Position numbers and translations under genes: made by a program
Source: Flavobacterium sp.
GTDB lineage: Bacteria > Bacteroidota > Bacteroidia > Flavobacteriales > Flavobacteriaceae
Reading direction: 5' to 3'
Assembly (NCBI RefSeq): GCF_013823965.1
Contig: NZ_PNNA01000032.1
Coordinates: 62,001-126,000 of the forward strand
DNA: 64,000 bases
Notes under the pieces: generated by a model
Databases searched by the model: none
What the model saw: only the letters and a program-made list of their open reading frames with translations
What the model was told of the DNA's origin: nothing
Part shown: piece after piece, positions 60,002 to 64,000 of the stretch
How positions within the stretch are numbered: the stretch's first letter is position 1
Layout: every line of letters begins with the position of its first letter

Positions 60002-62059
60002 ATGAAATTAAAATTACATTTTTTTGCTTTATTATTTTCACTTTATTCTTTTTCCCAAATTCCAGCAGGATATTACAATACAGCCACAGGAACTGGGTAC
60101 ACTCTAAAAACACAATTGTATAATATCATCAAAGGTCACACAAATAATGGCTATGATGGATTATATACAACCTATTTGACCTCGGACAGGGATTATTATT
60201 ATGAAAATGATGGAACTGTTTTAGATATGTATTCTGAAAATCCAACAGGAATTGATCCTTATAATTATTCAACTTCTGTATCTTCCGATAAATGCGGTTC
60301 TTATTCAGTTGAAGGAGATTGTTATAACAGAGAGCATATCATTCCACAATCTGTTTTTGGTTCAGCTTCGCCAATGGTTGCCGATGCTCATTTTATAACA
60401 CCAACTGACGGAAAAGTGAATGGACTACGAAGTAACTTTCCGCATGGAGCAGTTGCGTCTGCTTCAAAAATCACGCTAAATGGCAGTAAATTGGGCACAA
60501 GTGCAGTGACTGGTTATTCCGGAACAGTTTTCGAACCAATTGACGAATTCAAAGGAGACATTGCCAGAATGTATCTTTACTTTGCTACACGCTATGAAAA
60601 TACCGTGGCTGGATATTCTTATCCAATGTTTAATGGAACAAGTAATCAAGTATTTACTACGGCTTTTTTGAACATGCTTTTGACTTGGAATGCTCAAGAT
60701 CCAGTGAGTCAAAGAGAAATTGCTCGAAACAACGCCATTTATGCTCGTCAAAACAACAGAAATCCTTATATTGACCATCCCGAATATGTCCAAATGATTT
60801 GGAATTCAACACTGGACACACAAGCTCCGACAGCTCCATCAAATTTAACGGTATCTGGAACAACCTCAAAAACAGTTTCTTTGAGTTGGGTCGCTGCTAC
60901 GGATAATATTGGCATAACAAGCTATTCCATTTATGTAAATGGTGTTTTGACTACGTCGGTAAATGGTTTAACTGCTACAATATCAGGATTAACACCTTCA
61001 ACAACTTACTCCTTTTATGTAATTGCCAAAGATGCAGCCGTAAATTCTTCTCCAGCGAGTAATACGGTAAATGGAACAACTACGGCCGTGGTGGCTGATA
61101 CTGAAGCACCAACTCCAGCTTCAAGTTTAACCGTTACAGGATCAAGTGCAAACACAGTTTCCTTGAGTTGGTTAGCAGGTACGGATAACATCGGCATAAC
61201 GAACTATGATGTTTATGTAGACGGCCTTTTAAAGACTTCTATTACTGGATTATCGACCATAATCAATGGTTTGACACCATCTACAACTTATTCGTTTTAT
61301 GTAATTGCGCGAGATGAAGCCGGAAATTCTTCCACAGCCAGTAATACTGCAAGTGGAACTACGACAACATCCATAGTTGGAGGCAGCACTTGTGTAGACG
61401 AAAGTTTTGAAAATATTCCATCAAATGCCACTTCTTATGCAACAAGAACTTGGACTGGCGATACGGGAATTAATTGGACTGCAACCGATGCTCGAACAGA
61501 CCAAACCCTAAACACAAGAGCAATTTGTATTAGAAATGGATCATTATCCGCATCAACTGTACCTGACGGAATTGGAAACCTGACTGTAACAACTAAACTA
61601 ATATTTACTGGTACAAGTGGCACCTTTAATCTTCGTGTTAATGGAAATATTGTTGGTACAATTCCTTACAGCGCAACCACGACTACTACAACTATTACAG
61701 GTATTAACATTGCAGATGATGTAATTATTAGCATTACTGATAATAGCACTACATCAAATCGTGTGGCAATTGACGATCTTTCCTGGACTTGTTATTCAGG
61801 TTCATTAGGATTCAAAAAATTCGTCCAAGAAGATTTTACGATTTATCCAAATCCATCCAAAGGAAATTTCAATATTAATTTCGATAATTCTAACAGAGAC
61901 TATACCATTGAAATATTCTCTTTATTGGGCCAAAAGGTTTTCGAAAAAGAAAACACGCGAAGTTCTTCGGTATCGGTAACTAACCTTCAAAAAGGAACCT
62001 ACTTGGTCAAAATAACGAAAGATTCAAAATCAATAACCAAGAAGATTGAAATCAACTAA
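60002..62059 (+). CDS. Secreted endonuclease I with two FN3 domains and T9SS sorting signal
   Basis: A 685-residue exported nuclease. Signal peptide MKLKLHFFALLFSLYSFSQ. The endonuclease I (EndA/BsnI, PF04231-type) domain spans about 20-265 with YNREHIIPQSVFG, ADAHFITPTDGKVNGLRSN and catalytic His in the NREH motif. Two fibronectin type III repeats (about 275-365 and 370-460) are nearly alike (LSWVAATDNIGITSYSIYVNG, LSWLAGTDNIGITNYDVYVDG). A beta-sandwich region follows, and the last 75 residues (FTIYPNPSKGNFNINFDN ... GTYLVKI) are a type A T9SS sorting domain. It probably scavenges extracellular DNA or RNA. Confidence 0.93.
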   Translation: MKLKLHFFALLFSLYSFSQIPAGYYNTATGTGYTLKTQLYNIIKGHTNNGYDGLYTTYLTSDRDYYYENDGTVLDMYSENPTGIDPYNYSTSVSSDKCGSYSVEGDCYNREHIIPQSVFGSASPMVADAHFITPTDGKVNGLRSNFPHGAVASASKITLNGSKLGTSAVTGYSGTVFEPIDEFKGDIARMYLYFATRYENTVAGYSYPMFNGTSNQVFTTAFLNMLLTWNAQDPVSQREIARNNAIYARQNNRNPYIDHPEYVQMIWNSTLDTQAPTAPSNLTVSGTTSKTVSLSWVAATDNIGITSYSIYVNGVLTTSVNGLTATISGLTPSTTYSFYVIAKDAAVNSSPASNTVNGTTTAVVADTEAPTPASSLTVTGSSANTVSLSWLAGTDNIGITNYDVYVDGLLKTSITGLSTIINGLTPSTTYSFYVIARDEAGNSSTASNTASGTTTTSIVGGSTCVDESFENIPSNATSYATRTWTGDTGINWTATDARTDQTLNTRAICIRNGSLSASTVPDGIGNLTVTTKLIFTGTSGTFNLRVNGNIVGTIPYSATTTTTTITGINIADDVIISITDNSTTSNRVAIDDLSWTCYSGSLGFKKFVQEDFTIYPNPSKGNFNINFDNSNRDYTIEIFSLLGQKVFEKENTRSSSVSVTNLQKGTYLVKITKDSKSITKKIEIN

Positions 62060-62064
62060 TTCTA

Positions 62065-62098
62065 AGCGTCCCGATAAAAAACGGGACGCTTTTTTTTT
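62065..62098 (+). terminator. Terminator after the endonuclease gene
   Basis: A 9-bp G+C-rich stem AGCGTCCCG/CGGGACGCT with an 8-base A-rich loop and a run of eight T. Confidence 0.92.
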
Positions 62099-62151
62099 AA
62101 ATCTTAATTGATTAAATTTGCTGCCTAAACAACACTAACTTCACTATTACA

Positions 62152-64000
62152 ATGATTCATTTCTTTGAAAACCAAAGCAAAACGGTATATGCAGTTCAAA
62201 CGCAAGACCTCCTTTCGGCTCAAGACATCTCAAAACTCAACTGGCTTTTTGCCGACGCACATAAAATAGAAAAATCCGTTTTGTCGGATTTTTTTGTTGG
62301 CCCTCGCGCCACGATGATTACGCCTTGGAGTACCAATGCCGTGGAAATTACCCAAAATATGGGCATTTCCGGAATCATTCGAATTGAAGAATTTTACAAA
62401 GTATCGGAAGATTTCACCGATTTCGACCCGATGCTTTCGCAAAAATACACCGAATTGAATCAAGACATTTTCACGATTCACATTCAGCCGGAAGCCATTT
62501 TGAACATTGACGATATCGCCGCTTATAACTTATCCGAAGGATTGTCATTGAGCGATGAAGAAGTGGACTATTTGAATAATTTGGCCACCAAATTGGGCAG
62601 AAAACTGACGGATTCGGAGATTTTTGCTTTCTCACAAGCCAATTCGGAGCACTGTCGTCACAAGATTTTCAACGGAACTTTCGTTATTGACGGCGTGGAA
62701 AAAGAAACCTCTCTTTTCAAATTAATCAAGAAAACATCACAGGAAAATCCCAACGACATTGTATCAGCCTACAAAGACAACGTGGCTTTTGTAAAAGGAC
62801 CAAAAGTGCAGCAATTTGCACCCAAAACTGCCGACAAACCAGATTTTTACGAGATAAAAGAATTTGATTCAGTTATTTCCTTGAAAGCGGAAACCCACAA
62901 TTTCCCGACTACCGTGGAGCCTTTCAACGGAGCTGCAACAGGTTCTGGAGGAGAAATTCGTGACCGTCTGGCAGGCGGACAAGGTTCGTTGCCAATGGCG
63001 GGAACAGCGGTTTACATGACTTCGTATTCTCGTTTGACCAATGACAGAAACTGGGAAAACGGTGTTGAAGAAAGAAAATGGTTGTATCAAACTCCAATCG
63101 ATATTTTGATCAAAGCGTCTAATGGAGCTTCGGATTTTGGAAATAAATTTGGACAACCGTTGATTACCGGTTCTGTTTTGACTTTCGAACACGAGGAAAA
63201 CAACCGCAAATTGGGTTACGACAAAGTAATTATGCAAGCGGGCGGAATTGGTTACGGAAAACTGGATCAAGCCATCAAACACAAACCACAAGAAGGCGAC
63301 AAAATCGTTATTCTTGGTGGAGAAAATTATAGAATCGGGATGGGTGGAGCCGCGGTTTCTTCTGCCGATACCGGAGCGATGAGTTCTGGAATCGAGTTGA
63401 ATGCGGTGCAACGTTCGAATCCTGAAATGCAAAAACGTGCTGCCAATGCCATTCGTGGATTGGTGGAAAGCGACAACAACCCTATCGTTTCCATTCACGA
63501 TCACGGTGCCGGTGGACACTTGAACTGTCTTTCGGAATTGGTTGAAGATACCGGAGGATTGATTGATTTGGACAAATTGCCTGTGGGCGACCCTACTCTT
63601 TCGGCCAAAGAAATCATCGGTAACGAATCTCAAGAAAGAATGGGATTGGTTATTGGTCAAAAAGACATTGATTTACTTCAAAAAATTGCAGACCGTGAAC
63701 GCTCGCCAATGTATCAAGTAGGTGACGTAAAAGCGGATCACCGTTTTACATTCGAATCCAAAACTACCGGGTTGAAACCAATGGATTATGCTTTGGAAGA
63801 TTTCTTCGGAAGTTCGCCAAAAACGGTTATGACCGACAAAACCATCAATTATAATTATCCTGCTTTAGAATATAGCGTAAAAAATATTTCCACTTACTTG
63901 GAAGCGGTGCTACAATTGGAAGCTGTGGCCTGTAAAGACTGGTTGACCAACAAAGTCGATCGTTGCGTGGGTGGAAAAGTGGCCAAACAACAATGTGCCG
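62152..64000 (+). CDS. purL: Phosphoribosylformylglycinamidine synthase PurL, N-terminal half (partial)
   Basis: The frame is open from ATG 62152 to the right edge (616 codons). It matches large single-chain FGAM synthase: MIHFFENQSKTVYAVQT start, SQANSEHCRHKIFNG (ATP-site region), LKAETHNFPTTVEPFNGAATGSGGEIRD, ITGSVLTFEHE and ILGGENYRIGMGGAAVSS. Bacteroidota PurL is about 1200 residues, so roughly half is present and the glutaminase domain is outside. It performs the fourth step of purine synthesis, converting FGAR to FGAM with glutamine and ATP. Confidence 0.95.
   Translation, partial: MIHFFENQSKTVYAVQTQDLLSAQDISKLNWLFADAHKIEKSVLSDFFVGPRATMITPWSTNAVEITQNMGISGIIRIEEFYKVSEDFTDFDPMLSQKYTELNQDIFTIHIQPEAILNIDDIAAYNLSEGLSLSDEEVDYLNNLATKLGRKLTDSEIFAFSQANSEHCRHKIFNGTFVIDGVEKETSLFKLIKKTSQENPNDIVSAYKDNVAFVKGPKVQQFAPKTADKPDFYEIKEFDSVISLKAETHNFPTTVEPFNGAATGSGGEIRDRLAGGQGSLPMAGTAVYMTSYSRLTNDRNWENGVEERKWLYQTPIDILIKASNGASDFGNKFGQPLITGSVLTFEHEENNRKLGYDKVIMQAGGIGYGKLDQAIKHKPQEGDKIVILGGENYRIGMGGAAVSSADTGAMSSGIELNAVQRSNPEMQKRAANAIRGLVESDNNPIVSIHDHGAGGHLNCLSELVEDTGGLIDLDKLPVGDPTLSAKEIIGNESQERMGLVIGQKDIDLLQKIADRERSPMYQVGDVKADHRFTFESKTTGLKPMDYALEDFFGSSPKTVMTDKTINYNYPALEYSVKNISTYLEAVLQLEAVACKDWLTNKVDRCVGGKVAKQQCA

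Noticed and set aside
62869..63660. Long minus-strand ORF of 263 codons
   Set aside because: It lies entirely inside purL, whose sense frame is clearly conserved, and shows no protein family features.
1..64000. CRISPR array, prophage or complete insertion sequence
   Set aside because: No spaced direct repeats, transposase, integrase or phage structural gene was seen on either strand.

Overview
The window looks like chromosome from a Flavobacterium-like member of the Flavobacteriaceae (Bacteroidota). This rests on the low G+C, AT-rich gene starts without clear Shine-Dalgarno sequences, a C-terminal type IX secretion sorting domain, a fused alpha/beta 2-oxoacid dehydrogenase E1, a bacillithiol deacetylase (BshB1), and a remnant of the Bacteroidota conjugative-transposon regulator RteC. 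No complete insertion sequence, prophage or CRISPR array is visible, and no gene-free stretch exceeds 300 bases.

Layout. 1-1540: end of a zinc alcohol dehydrogenase, an SDR oxidoreductase and an rteC scar. 1543-3519: E1 dehydrogenase. 3680-15759: a [NiFe]-hydrogenase island, with hypABCE leftward and small subunit, large subunit, cytochrome b, protease, hypF, an FKBP isomerase, an unknown membrane protein, hypD and a nickel permease rightward. 15822-17827: RMD1-family protein, stand-alone 3'-phosphoesterase domain and small proteins. 17840-23599: RND efflux pump (TolC, adaptor, pump, PII-like protein). 23767-28363: hybrid histidine kinase and LOG-family protein. 28547-35413: YbhGFSR-like ABC efflux system with its own TolC and TetR. 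35502-42184: persulfide/sulfide-handling island. 42293-49580: GH92 mannosidase, arginine catabolism (arginase, ornithine aminotransferase, Lrp), dienelactone hydrolase, M28 peptidase. 49705-55635: an eleven-gene arsenic/organoarsenical block with two ArsR proteins. 55807-64000: tRNA-His, BshB1, isochorismate synthase and thioesterase, a lipoprotein, a secreted endonuclease I, and the first half of purL.

The most informative parts are these. (1) The hydrogenase small subunit carries the two extra cysteines (C68, C169) of oxygen-tolerant group 1 enzymes. The locus lacks the usual HyaE/HyaF-type helpers but holds an FKBP and an orphan membrane protein, and its divergent promoter region has an FNR-like palindrome. 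(2) The persulfide island runs TSUP transporter, persulfide dioxygenase-rhodanese, four small redox or membrane proteins, a DUF202 gene with three homopolymer frameshifts, and a TPMT/HOL-type thiol methyltransferase. It lies beside a cysteine-containing Crp/Fnr regulator and a divergent CoA-disulfide-reductase-rhodanese. (3) A GTAAC-N4-GTTAC palindrome occurs before the TSUP operon and before the distant RND pump, with a near copy before the disulfide reductase, which suggests one regulon. (4) The arsenic block combines ACR3/ArsC with ArsP-, ArsF- and ArsG-like genes and related palindromes at three gene starts.
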